22,920 nucleotides of DNA, taken from assembly GCA_905193085.1 (NCBI GenBank), contig CAJJNI010000010.1, positions 1 to 22,920 of the forward strand, in the 5' to 3' direction. The stretch comes from an uncultured Lachnospiraceae bacterium. GTDB taxonomy: Bacteria; Bacillota; Clostridia; Lachnospirales; Lachnospiraceae. Positions 6,776 to 13,895 of this stretch are shown piece after piece. The notes under the pieces are model-generated. The model did no database searches. It was given only the letters and a program-made list of their open reading frames with translations, and had not been told where the DNA came from. How positions within the stretch are numbered: position 1 is the first letter of the stretch; the number at the start of each line of letters is the position of its first letter. The position numbers and the translations under genes are program-made.

Positions 6776-7519
6776 ATGTTTGAATTAGACGGAAGAGTCG
6801 GTATAGTTACAGGCGCAAGCAGTGGAATCGGGCTTGCAACAGCGCAGGTTTTAGCAGAAGCAGGAGCAAAGGTGTATTCCGTGAGCAGAACAGGCAGGCC
6901 AAAAGATGACAACTATAAGAGCCATGAAAATGTTGTACACATTAAAGGTGATATAACAGATTTGTATTCTATGAAAAAGCTTGTCAAAGAAATCGGTGAT
7001 AAAGAAGGAATAGATTTTCTTATAAATAATGCCGGTGTGAGTGTTAAGAAAAGAGCCGAGGATATTACAGAAGAAGATTTCTCATGGGTAATGAATGTTA
7101 ATGTAAACAGCGTATATCATTTATCCTGTATGTGTTATCCTTATTTAAAACAGTCAAAATATGTAGGAAGAATAGTTACAATATCAAGTATGGCAGCACA
7201 TTTGGGATTTAATCAGGTTGTTCCATATTGTACAAGCAAGTCGGCAGTTTTAGGGCTTACAAGAGGACTTTCTGTAGAATGGGCTAACGATAATATAACT
7301 GTAAACAGTGTTGCACCGGGCTGGTTTCCAAGTGAGCTTGCAAGAAAAATGATGGACGATGAGCGAAAAAAGCTTATATTAAACCGTATGCCGGTACATA
7401 AATTTGGTGATACAAAAGATTTGGGTGCAATGATACAGTTTTTGTTAAGCGATTCAGCTACATACATAACAGGACAGGATTTTGCAGTTGACGGTGGAGC
7501 ATTAGGCTTTGGTTTTTGA
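6776..7519 (+). CDS. short-chain dehydrogenase/reductase (SDR), probable sugar-acid oxidoreductase
   Basis: 247 aa classical SDR. The NAD(P) motif T12-G-A-S-S-G-I-G19 opens the Rossmann fold. NNAG lies near residue 85, and the catalytic Y151-C-T-S-K155 follows the ISS strand. The C-terminus V-D-G-G-A is typical of the KduD/gluconate 5-dehydrogenase/3-ketoacyl reductase group. In this operon it most likely interconverts a keto and a hydroxyl group on a sugar acid, for example fructuronate or tagaturonate to the aldonate, or a 2-keto-3-deoxy acid. AGGAGG (6763-6768) is 7 bases before the ATG. It is only distantly similar to the second SDR of the operon, so the two probably act on different substrates. 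Confidence 0.88.
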   Translation: MFELDGRVGIVTGASSGIGLATAQVLAEAGAKVYSVSRTGRPKDDNYKSHENVVHIKGDITDLYSMKKLVKEIGDKEGIDFLINNAGVSVKKRAEDITEEDFSWVMNVNVNSVYHLSCMCYPYLKQSKYVGRIVTISSMAAHLGFNQVVPYCTSKSAVLGLTRGLSVEWANDNITVNSVAPGWFPSELARKMMDDERKKLILNRMPVHKFGDTKDLGAMIQFLLSDSATYITGQDFAVDGGALGFGF

Positions 7520-7534
7520 TGATGGAGGAAAAAA

Positions 7535-8188
7535 ATGAACGAGACAGAACTTTTTGAGATAATGAAAGAAAAATTATACACACCTGTTGTTGGTGATATA
7601 TTAGATGCAAAGGGTTATATGCATCAGTTTTTACCACAAAATATCAGACCTTTAAGAGATGATATGAAGATTGCAGGAAAAGCTATGACAGTGCTTATGA
7701 TAGATGTTTTTGGCGAGCAGAAAAAACCATTTGGAAGATTATGTGAATGTCTTGACCAGATTCAGCCAAATGAAATTTATATTGCAACAGGAGGAACAAA
7801 GCGTTGTGCATATTGGGGCGAACTGCTTACTGCAACAGCAAAGACAAGAGGCGGAAACGGTGCAATAGTAGATGGCTGGCACAGAGATACACCACAGGTA
7901 TTAGAGCAGAACTGGCCGGTATTCTCAACAGGCTGTTATGCACAGGATTCAAGTGTGCGTACACAGGTTGTAGATTTCAGATGTCAGATAGAAATCGGTC
8001 AGGTAACGATTCATGATGGTGATTACATTTTTGGTGATGTAGACGGTGTCATTATAATTCCAAAAGAAATTGCACAGGAAGTAGTTGAAGAAGCATTGGA
8101 AAAGGCATCAAAGGAAAAAGGACTTCGTAAGGCAGTAGAAGGCGGTATGCCTGTAACAGAGGCATTTGAGAAGTTTGGTGTACTTTAA
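7535..8188 (+). CDS. RraA-like protein, probable class II 2-keto-acid aldolase/decarboxylase
   Basis: 217 aa. The protein carries the RraA/HMG-aldolase fold signature: G95-E96-L97 followed by T-A-T-A-K-T-R-G-G-N-G-A-I-V-D113-G-W-H-R117-D118, where the Arg-Asp pair is the pyruvate/metal site in 4-hydroxy-4-methyl-2-oxoglutarate aldolases. Later V-V-D-x-R and I-x-x-G-D-Y-I-x-G-D-x-D-G-V are also conserved. Such enzymes cleave 4-hydroxy-2-oxo acids to pyruvate plus an aldehyde or keto acid, or decarboxylate oxaloacetate. RNase E regulation is not expected in this setting. GGAGG lies just before the ATG and the gap from the SDR is 15 bases. In this operon it may cleave a deoxy-keto sugar acid; that is inference. 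Confidence 0.85.
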   Translation: MNETELFEIMKEKLYTPVVGDILDAKGYMHQFLPQNIRPLRDDMKIAGKAMTVLMIDVFGEQKKPFGRLCECLDQIQPNEIYIATGGTKRCAYWGELLTATAKTRGGNGAIVDGWHRDTPQVLEQNWPVFSTGCYAQDSSVRTQVVDFRCQIEIGQVTIHDGDYIFGDVDGVIIIPKEIAQEVVEEALEKASKEKGLRKAVEGGMPVTEAFEKFGVL

Positions 8189-8211
8189 TCCGGATAAAGG
8201 AGCAGTGGTAT

Positions 8212-8556
8212 ATGGAAAATATAAATGATAAAGATTACCGCGCATTTCAGATTGATAAATCAGATAATGTTGCAACTGCCCTTGTTGAAATTCCAAAAGG
8301 AAAATTAAGGCTTCTCGGAGAATGTCACGAAGACAGCATGGAATGTACTGAAAAAATTCCTGCCGGACATAAGGTTGCAGTCTGTGATATATCACAGAAT
8401 GAGATGATTATGAAATACGGTATTCCAATTGGAAAAGCAACTGCCGATATCAAAAAGGGACAATGGGTTCATCTGCATTGCATGAAAAGTAACTATGATG
8501 AGCGCAGCGCTCACCTTGATGTAATTACAGGCGCACCAAAAGATATAGAATATTAG
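8212..8556 (+). CDS. UxaA/GarD-type dehydratase small subunit (SAF domain)
   Basis: 114 aa. Residues about 15-105 form an SAF domain with the family pattern I-P-A-G-H-K-V-A, then D-I, then M-K-Y-G-I-P-I-G-K-A-T-A-D-I-K-K-G-Q-W-V-H. In altronate dehydratase (UxaA) and galactarate dehydratase (GarD) this is the N-terminal domain of one long chain; here it is a separate gene directly before the large subunit, as in SuyA/SuyB-type pairs. It is expected to complex with the next gene product and help hold the catalytic iron. It also carries the intragenic operator palindrome at 8381-8398. The gene starts 23 bases after the RraA-like gene, with AAAGGAG in the gap. Confidence 0.87.
   Translation: MENINDKDYRAFQIDKSDNVATALVEIPKGKLRLLGECHEDSMECTEKIPAGHKVAVCDISQNEMIMKYGIPIGKATADIKKGQWVHLHCMKSNYDERSAHLDVITGAPKDIEY
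8381..8398. promoter_or_regulatory. intragenic operator-like perfect palindrome, site 3
   Basis: TCTGTGATATATCACAGA is a perfect 18-bp palindrome inside the dehydratase small-subunit gene, coding C-D-I-S-Q. It shares TGTGATATATCAC with operator site 1 and TGTGATATATCA with site 2. A second binding site within the regulated operon could act as a roadblock or allow DNA looping to the promoter about 2.9 kb upstream. Coincidence is possible but seems unlikely for so long a perfect match. Confidence 0.5.
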
Positions 8557-8567
8557 AGGAAATGTAT

Positions 8568-9794
8568 ATGAATTTGGGAGATTTAAGAAAAATCACATGG
8601 GAAGGATATTTAAGGGCTGATGGAACAAAAGGCATCAGGAACAAAGTTATAGTTGTGTACACTGTAGAGTGTTCTTCTTTTGTAGCCCACAGAATAGTCG
8701 CTGAAATAAATAATCCCGATGTAGAAGTTATAGGTTTTGATGGTTGTACTGATAATGCCTATGCAATTCATCTGCTTACAAGTCTCATTACACATCCTAA
8801 TGTCGGTGCAGTTCTTGCAGTCGGACTTGGCTGTGAATACACTCAGGCCGACCGCCTTGCAAAAGTTGCAAAAGAACATGGAAGAACTGCACAGTATTTT
8901 TACATACAGGAAAGTGGCGGAACAGCGGAAAGTATTAAAAAAGGCGTTAAGATAGTCGCACAGATGCTTGATGAACTTAAAAATACTCCGAGAGTAACTA
9001 TGGGTTTTGAAGATTTGACAGTTGGTGCGGAATGTGGTGGAAGTGACTTTACAAGCGGACTTGCCGGAAATGTTGTAGTAGGAAAGTTTTATGACATGTT
9101 AGAAGAAATCGGCGGAACTCCGATATTTGAAGAAATAGTAGAAGCGGTCGGTCTCGTTGACATATTGAAAAACCGTGCCGCAAATGAACAGGCAGAGAAA
9201 GAGTTAGTTTACACTTACAACAAAGCTCTTGAGTATTGCAAAAGCGTGCATCAGTATTCAGTCAGTCCCGGAAATTTTGCAGGTGGATTGAGCACAATCG
9301 AAGAAAAAAGTATGGGAGCTGTCATTAAGAGTGGTTCAAAGCCGATTCAGGGAGTATTAAAAGTCGGAATGAAACCACCAAAAGCCGGTTTGTGGCTCTT
9401 AGACAGCACACCTGACCCGAATGATGTCCAGTACGGCATAACTAACCCTAATGACAACGAAGGTCTTATTGATTTAATAAGCTGTGGAAGTCATCTGACA
9501 TTTTTAGTAACAGGGCGTGGAAATGTAGTTGGAAGTGCAATAGCCCCTGTAATAAAAGTAACAGGAAACCATGTTACATACAGCAGACTTGAAAATGATA
9601 TGGATTTTGATGCAAGCCTTCTGCTTGACGGTAAAGTAAAAGTTGATGAACTCGCAGTAATGCTTGCAGAGTATGTTGCCAAAATCTGCGCCGGCAAAAA
9701 GACAAAGGCAGAGATACTCGGTCATGCAGAATACTTTATTCCATATAAATATCAGGACAAAACAGTTGTAATGGATAAACCATGTAAATTTTAG
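8568..9794 (+). CDS. UxaA-family dehydratase large subunit (altronate/galactarate dehydratase-like)
   Basis: 408 aa. It contains the family landmarks G-Y-L-R-A-D-G-T-K-G-I-R-N at the start, T-V-E-C-S, then A-E-C-G-G-S-D-F-T-S-G-L-A-G-N, and later S-P-G-N-F-A-G-G-L-S-T-I-E-E-K-S. Known members are Fe(II)-dependent dehydratases that turn altronate or galactarate into 2-keto-3-deoxy acids; SuyB, a sulfo-lyase, is also in the family. With UxaC and SDRs beside it, altronate or a related aldonate is the likeliest substrate. The start is taken at the second ATG (8568): AGAGGA (8555-8560) lies 7 bases before it but only 1 base before the first ATG (8562). The SAF small subunit is the gene just upstream, ending 11 bases before this start. 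Confidence 0.87.
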   Translation: MNLGDLRKITWEGYLRADGTKGIRNKVIVVYTVECSSFVAHRIVAEINNPDVEVIGFDGCTDNAYAIHLLTSLITHPNVGAVLAVGLGCEYTQADRLAKVAKEHGRTAQYFYIQESGGTAESIKKGVKIVAQMLDELKNTPRVTMGFEDLTVGAECGGSDFTSGLAGNVVVGKFYDMLEEIGGTPIFEEIVEAVGLVDILKNRAANEQAEKELVYTYNKALEYCKSVHQYSVSPGNFAGGLSTIEEKSMGAVIKSGSKPIQGVLKVGMKPPKAGLWLLDSTPDPNDVQYGITNPNDNEGLIDLISCGSHLTFLVTGRGNVVGSAIAPVIKVTGNHVTYSRLENDMDFDASLLLDGKVKVDELAVMLAEYVAKICAGKKTKAEILGHAEYFIPYKYQDKTVVMDKPCKF

Positions 9795-9831
9795 TTAAAT
9801 TATAAAAATAAATGTAAAAGAGGATAAAGAT

Positions 9832-10593
9832 ATGACAGATATTTTTTCTTTAAATGGACAGACAGCTATTGTTACAGGTGGTGCAACAGGCTTAGGACTT
9901 GCCATGACACAGTGTCTGATTGAGTCAGGTTGTAAGGTAATTGTAGTTAGCTCATCTCCATATGAAAAATATGCAGATACATTAAAAGAGCTTGGAAGCC
10001 TGGCTTCATATGAGCAGTTTAATATTACTGATACTGATAAGACACCTGAATTTGTAGAGGGACTTGTTAAGAAATATGGTAAAATCGACATTCTTGTAAA
10101 CAATGCCGGAGTGCACTGTAAGAAACCAATCGAGGACATGACAGTTGAAGATTATACAAATGTATTAGATGTTCATCTTGTTGGTGCATTTGCACTTACT
10201 AAGGCGATAGTTCCACATATGCGGAGCAATAAGAAAGGAAATATCATATTTATTGCAAGTATGACAAGTTATATAGGACAGCCTTATGTAATGGGTTACT
10301 CAACTGCAAAAGCAGGCTATCTTGGCATGATACATACACTTGCAAGTGAAGTTGGTGCTGATGGAATCAGGGTAAACGGTATTGCTCCGGGCTGGATTGA
10401 TACTCCTATGTTCAGAAAAGCAACTGACGGTGATGACGCAAGAAAGAATAAGATACTTGGAAGAACACCTATGAATAAATTCGGAGAGCCAAAAGATATC
10501 GGCTGGGCATGTGTATATTTGTGCAGTGATGCAGCAAAATTTGTTACAGGTGCGGTTATTCCGGTTGATGGCGGCGCACTTACAGGTTTTTAA
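9832..10593 (+). CDS. short-chain dehydrogenase/reductase (SDR), KduD/gluconate 5-dehydrogenase-like
   Basis: 253 aa classical SDR. T15-G-G-A-T-G-L-G22 binds the nucleotide, NNAG is present near residue 91, and catalytic Y156-S-T-A-K160 follows the I-A-S strand. The end P-V-D-G-G-A is typical. Given that UxaC is the next gene (12 bases on), a plausible job is reduction of the ketouronate made by UxaC (fructuronate or tagaturonate), replacing the unrelated UxuB/UxaB dehydrogenases of enteric bacteria. That is inference from context. AGAGGAT lies about 7 bases before the ATG. Confidence 0.87.
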   Translation: MTDIFSLNGQTAIVTGGATGLGLAMTQCLIESGCKVIVVSSSPYEKYADTLKELGSLASYEQFNITDTDKTPEFVEGLVKKYGKIDILVNNAGVHCKKPIEDMTVEDYTNVLDVHLVGAFALTKAIVPHMRSNKKGNIIFIASMTSYIGQPYVMGYSTAKAGYLGMIHTLASEVGADGIRVNGIAPGWIDTPMFRKATDGDDARKNKILGRTPMNKFGEPKDIGWACVYLCSDAAKFVTGAVIPVDGGALTGF

Positions 10594-10605
10594 GGAGGAA
10601 TTGCG

Positions 10606-12006
10606 ATGTTTAGGGAAGATTATCTTCTTACAAATGAGACAGGAAAGAGATTATATGAAAAATATGCAAAAGATTTGCCAATTATAGATTATCATTGTCA
10701 TCTTCTCCCACAGGAAATATATGAAAATAAACAGTTTGTCGATTTGGGAGAAATGTGGCTTGCGCATGACCATTACAAATGGCGTGCAATGCGTACTTTT
10801 GGAATAGATGAAAAATATATTACAGGAGATGCGTCATATTACGAGAAATATTTAAAATTTGCTGAAATAATGCCTGAGCTTATCGGCAATCCGCTCTATA
10901 TATGGTGCGCTCTTGAGCTTAAGAGATATTTTGGAATTGAAGAGCCGCTTTGTCGTGAAAATGCAGATGAGATATATCAGAAGACAAAGAAACTCATTCG
11001 GGAAAAAAATATGACACCACGTTACTGTATGAAGGTCAGCAATGTAGAAGTTGCATGTACAACAGAAGACCCGCTTGATGATCTGCAGTACCATAAGAAA
11101 TTTATCGAAGAAGGCTGTGACGGAATTAAAATCTGGTCAGCTTTCCGTCCTGATAAAGCATTTTATGCTGAAAAAAAAGGATTTGCAGACTACATAGGTA
11201 AATTATCAGAAGCTGCAAAACTTCCGATAACAAGTTTTAGAGGGCTGATGCAAGCACTTGAAAGCCGCCTTGAGTATTTTGCCAAAATCGGAACAATGAT
11301 AAGCGATAACGGTATTGAAGACTTTACATGGGTTGATTATACAGAAAAAGATATTGAGAATATTTTCTCAAAGGCAATGAGCGGCAAAGCTTTAGAGCAG
11401 AAAGAAATTGACATGTACCGTTCATGCTTCTTAATGGAAATAGCACAGATATATCACAGACATAATTTTGTTATGCAGCTTCATATAGGAACATATCAGG
11501 GCGCAAATAAGAGCCGCGAAGCAAGTATCGGTGTTGCATGTGGTTTTGACTGTACAGATGACAGCACAAGAATTAAAAGTGTCGGAGAATTATTAGACCG
11601 TCTGACAAAGTTAAATGCCCTTCCAAAGACAATACTGTATCCTCTCGATGCAAGAAATATAGAGAATTATGCAATTTTAGCAGCAGGTTTCTGTGAAGGT
11701 CCGCAAAGAGCCAAAGTACAGCTTGGTGCTCCGTGGTGGTTCAACGACCAGTGCTACGGAATCAAACGACAGTTTGAAGCAGCTGCCAATCTTTATCCTA
11801 TTGCATTGTCAGTCGGAATGCTCACTGATTCAAGAAGCTTTTTAAGCTATCCACGACATGAGCTGTACAGAAGAGTTCTTTGTAACTATTTTGGAGAGCT
11901 TGTAGAAAGAGGCGAATACTTCTCAGGGGAAGAAGCATTGAAAACTGTAGTTGAAAATGTATGCTACAAAAATGCAAAAAATTATTTTATAAAAGTGGGA
12001 TTTTAA
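10606..12006 (+). CDS. uxaC: glucuronate/galacturonate isomerase
   Basis: 466 aa, the usual length for UxaC. It catalyses D-glucuronate to D-fructuronate and D-galacturonate to D-tagaturonate, the first step of hexuronate breakdown in the cytosol. Visible family marks are I-D-Y-H30-C-H32-L (metal-binding pair of the amidohydrolase-like barrel), C-T-T-E-D-P, M-Q-L-H-I-G, P-W-W-F-N-D and the C-terminal G-M-L-T-D-S-R-S-F-L-S-Y-P-R-H-E. It is the last gene of the rightward operon, with an AAGGAGG site before the ATG. A 32-bp repeat and a strong terminator follow. This is the most secure functional call in the locus and anchors it to hexuronate use. Confidence 0.97.
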   Translation: MFREDYLLTNETGKRLYEKYAKDLPIIDYHCHLLPQEIYENKQFVDLGEMWLAHDHYKWRAMRTFGIDEKYITGDASYYEKYLKFAEIMPELIGNPLYIWCALELKRYFGIEEPLCRENADEIYQKTKKLIREKNMTPRYCMKVSNVEVACTTEDPLDDLQYHKKFIEEGCDGIKIWSAFRPDKAFYAEKKGFADYIGKLSEAAKLPITSFRGLMQALESRLEYFAKIGTMISDNGIEDFTWVDYTEKDIENIFSKAMSGKALEQKEIDMYRSCFLMEIAQIYHRHNFVMQLHIGTYQGANKSREASIGVACGFDCTDDSTRIKSVGELLDRLTKLNALPKTILYPLDARNIENYAILAAGFCEGPQRAKVQLGAPWWFNDQCYGIKRQFEAAANLYPIALSVGMLTDSRSFLSYPRHELYRRVLCNYFGELVERGEYFSGEEALKTVVENVCYKNAKNYFIKVGF

Positions 12007-12024
12007 TCCCGCGATATGCGAATG

Positions 12025-12050
12025 GTATAGTTATTTAGAAATTGTTATAC
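12025..12050 (+). other. weak hairpin in the 335-base gap after uxaC
   Basis: GTATAGTTATTT and AAATTGTTATAC can pair around an AG loop with two G-U pairs and one mismatch; no T run follows. The rest of the 12007-12341 gap holds the 32-bp repeat (12065-12096), a small TATCA/TGATA hairpin at 12090-12104, the terminator (12156-12201) and the promoter of the next unit (12211-12239). No coding frame is convincing in the gap. Confidence 0.35.
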
Positions 12051-12064
12051 TAGGAGTGTGAGAG

Positions 12065-12096
12065 TGCGCAGCACGGAACAATCCGTAGGTATCATT
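12065..12096 (+). repeat. 32-bp intergenic element, copy 2
   Basis: Matches copy 1 (2615-2646, opposite strand) at 30 of 32 bases. It contains ACGGA-ACAA-TCCGT, a perfect 5-bp hairpin, which in copy 1 keeps four pairs. It lies about 60 bases 3' of uxaC, pointing the same way relative to its gene as copy 1 does to the hemerythrin gene. Confidence 0.75.
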
Positions 12097-12155
12097 TTTT
12101 GATATAAAAATATAACGCTATTTCGACAAAACATAAATGTAATAAAAAACAACCA

Positions 12156-12201
12156 GGCTATAGCTTTAACAGATAATTTTGAAGTTATAGCCTTATTTTT
12201 T
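12156..12201 (+). terminator. rho-independent terminator of the hexuronate operon
   Basis: GGCTATAGCTT (12156-12166) pairs with AAGTTATAGCC (12182-12192), 11 pairs including one G-U, with a 15-base loop, followed directly by TTATTTTTT (12193-12201). This is a standard intrinsic terminator and separates the catabolic operon from the sensory genes. Confidence 0.85.
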
Positions 12202-12210
12202 GCTGAACTA

Positions 12211-12239
12211 TTTACTTTTATAAGTTTAGTTAATATAAT
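12211..12239 (+). promoter_or_regulatory. probable sigma-A promoter of the first binding-protein/kinase unit
   Basis: -35 TTTACT (12211-12216), 17-base spacer, -10 TATAAT (12234-12239), a perfect -10. It lies just after the terminator and about 100 bases before the solute-binding protein start, giving a leader of about 95 bases with no riboswitch I can recognise. Confidence 0.7.
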
Positions 12240-12341
12240 GATATCGTGAATTTGTAATAACAGACATAAAATACAAAAAGTAATCTTACGAAGAAATAAA
12301 ATCAGTCAAATTATGAAATACAAAAGAGAGGATTGGAAAAT

Positions 12342-13811
12342 ATGAAAAAAAAGATTTGTTGTGTGATTTTGGCAGCATCTATGGCAGTTGCCCTGTTTGG
12401 TGGCTGCGGTTCTTCAAAAGGAAGTAATGCAAAGAGCATTAAATTAGACCCGGATAATCCGGTATCTTTAACAATATGGCATTATTATAACGGAGCACAA
12501 CAAGCGGCATTCGACCAGCTTGTTGAAGAGTTTAATACAACTGTTGGAAAAGAACAGGGAATATATGTAGAAGGTTATAGCCAGGGTTCAGTTTCAGATT
12601 TGGAAAAAGCAGTTACAGATTCTATGGACGGTGTTGTCGGAGCAGAGGAACTTCCTGATATTTTCTCATCATATGCAGATACTGCATATTCAGTTCAGCA
12701 GAAAGATGAGCTTATCGATTTGACAAAATATTTTACAGAAGATGAATTGTCGGAATATGTCGATGCTTATGTTAAAGAAGGATATTTTAATAATGATGGT
12801 GCGTTGTATTTATTTCCTGTAGCAAAATCAACAGAAATTATGATGATAAATAAGACTGACTGGGAACTGTTTGCAGAGGCTACAGGTTCAACTTTAGATG
12901 AGCTCAAAACAATAGAAGGTGTTGTCTCTGTTGCAGAGCGTTATTATGACTGGACAGACAGTTTGACTCCTGATGTGCCAAATGATGGAAAGGCATTTTA
13001 CGGAAGAGATTCAATGGCAAATTATTTTGTTATTGCAATGAAACAGATGGGAAAAGAAATTTTTGAAGTAAAAGATGGAGATGTCACTATTAATACTGAC
13101 AAAGAGCTTATAAAAAGAATCTGGGATAATTATTATGTACCGTATATAGAAGGTTATTTTGCCGCATATGGAAAATTCCGTTCTGATGATGTTAAGACAA
13201 AAGATATACTTGCTTATACAGGTTCAGCATCATCAGCTTTATATTTTCCGGATGCGATAGAGAGCAATAATGAGAGTTATCCGATAGATTTTATAATTGA
13301 GGAGCCACCGGTAATGGACGGTGGAGATGATTATAAAGTTCAGCAGGGAGCTGGAATGGCTGTTACAAAGTCAGATGAAGAACATGAATATGCTTCATGT
13401 GTATTTTTAAAGTGGTTTACAGAAAAAGAGCAGAATTTAAGATTTGTATGCGCTTCTGCATATTTACCTGTAACAAATGATGCTAACAGCGTTAAGGCTT
13501 TAGACAAAGTAATTAAAGATTATTCAATTGAAATAAATGACAAAGCATATGAGTGTCTTGTAAATGTAATGGATAATTTTAATTCTGATTTATTATATAC
13601 AACAAAGAATTTCAGTAACGGTTATAGTCTCAGAAAAATTCTTGAATATAATTTGTCAGATAAAGCTGCAGAAGATAAGACTGCAATAGATGAGGCGATT
13701 GCAGCCGGAGCTTCAAGAGATGAAGTTTTAAGTCAGTATACAACAGATGAAGCTTTTGAAAATTGGTATAATCAATTTTGTGATGCACTTAATTCGGCAG
13801 CAGGTAAATAA
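12342..13811 (+). CDS. extracellular solute-binding lipoprotein, family 1 (carbohydrate type)
   Basis: 489 aa. The start is ATG 12342, because GAGAGG (12326-12331) is 10 bases before it; an in-frame TTG at 12333 is only one base from that site. A lipoprotein signal spans residues 1-22 (MKKKICCVIL, hydrophobic core, F-G-G-C22), then a Ser/Gly linker. The mature part begins V-S-L-T-I-W-H-Y-Y-N-G, typical of the first strand of family 1 sugar-binding proteins, and has the N-x-x-A-G-x-G-M-A-V-T-like hinge Q-Q-G-A-G-M-A-V-T. It should bind a sugar or oligosaccharide outside the membrane. No permease or ATPase gene is present; the next gene, 84 bases on, is a sensor kinase with an external domain, so a role as ligand-presenting partner is plausible. 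Confidence 0.9.
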   Translation: MKKKICCVILAASMAVALFGGCGSSKGSNAKSIKLDPDNPVSLTIWHYYNGAQQAAFDQLVEEFNTTVGKEQGIYVEGYSQGSVSDLEKAVTDSMDGVVGAEELPDIFSSYADTAYSVQQKDELIDLTKYFTEDELSEYVDAYVKEGYFNNDGALYLFPVAKSTEIMMINKTDWELFAEATGSTLDELKTIEGVVSVAERYYDWTDSLTPDVPNDGKAFYGRDSMANYFVIAMKQMGKEIFEVKDGDVTINTDKELIKRIWDNYYVPYIEGYFAAYGKFRSDDVKTKDILAYTGSASSALYFPDAIESNNESYPIDFIIEEPPVMDGGDDYKVQQGAGMAVTKSDEEHEYASCVFLKWFTEKEQNLRFVCASAYLPVTNDANSVKALDKVIKDYSIEINDKAYECLVNVMDNFNSDLLYTTKNFSNGYSLRKILEYNLSDKAAEDKTAIDEAIAAGASRDEVLSQYTTDEAFENWYNQFCDALNSAAGK

Positions 13812-13895
13812 TATTCTACAACGGATATCAGAAATGAAATTGCGGGTGGCATTGGTTATATATGACAGCATTTGACGAAAGCAGAGGAAAATAAA

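Noticed and set aside
11444..11460. GATATATCACAGA in uxaC resembling an operator
   Set aside because: Only the right half and the GATATATC core match; the left arm GCACA breaks the palindrome, and GATATATC is expected about once by chance in a window of this composition.
12246..12341. Riboswitch in the leader of the family-1 binding protein gene
   Set aside because: The leader is AT-rich, about 95 bases, and I find no conserved riboswitch core or terminator/antiterminator pair.
13872..13895. Earlier TTG start for the large hybrid kinase
   Set aside because: No ribosome binding site precedes it, while TTG 13896 has AGAGGA at a 7-base distance.
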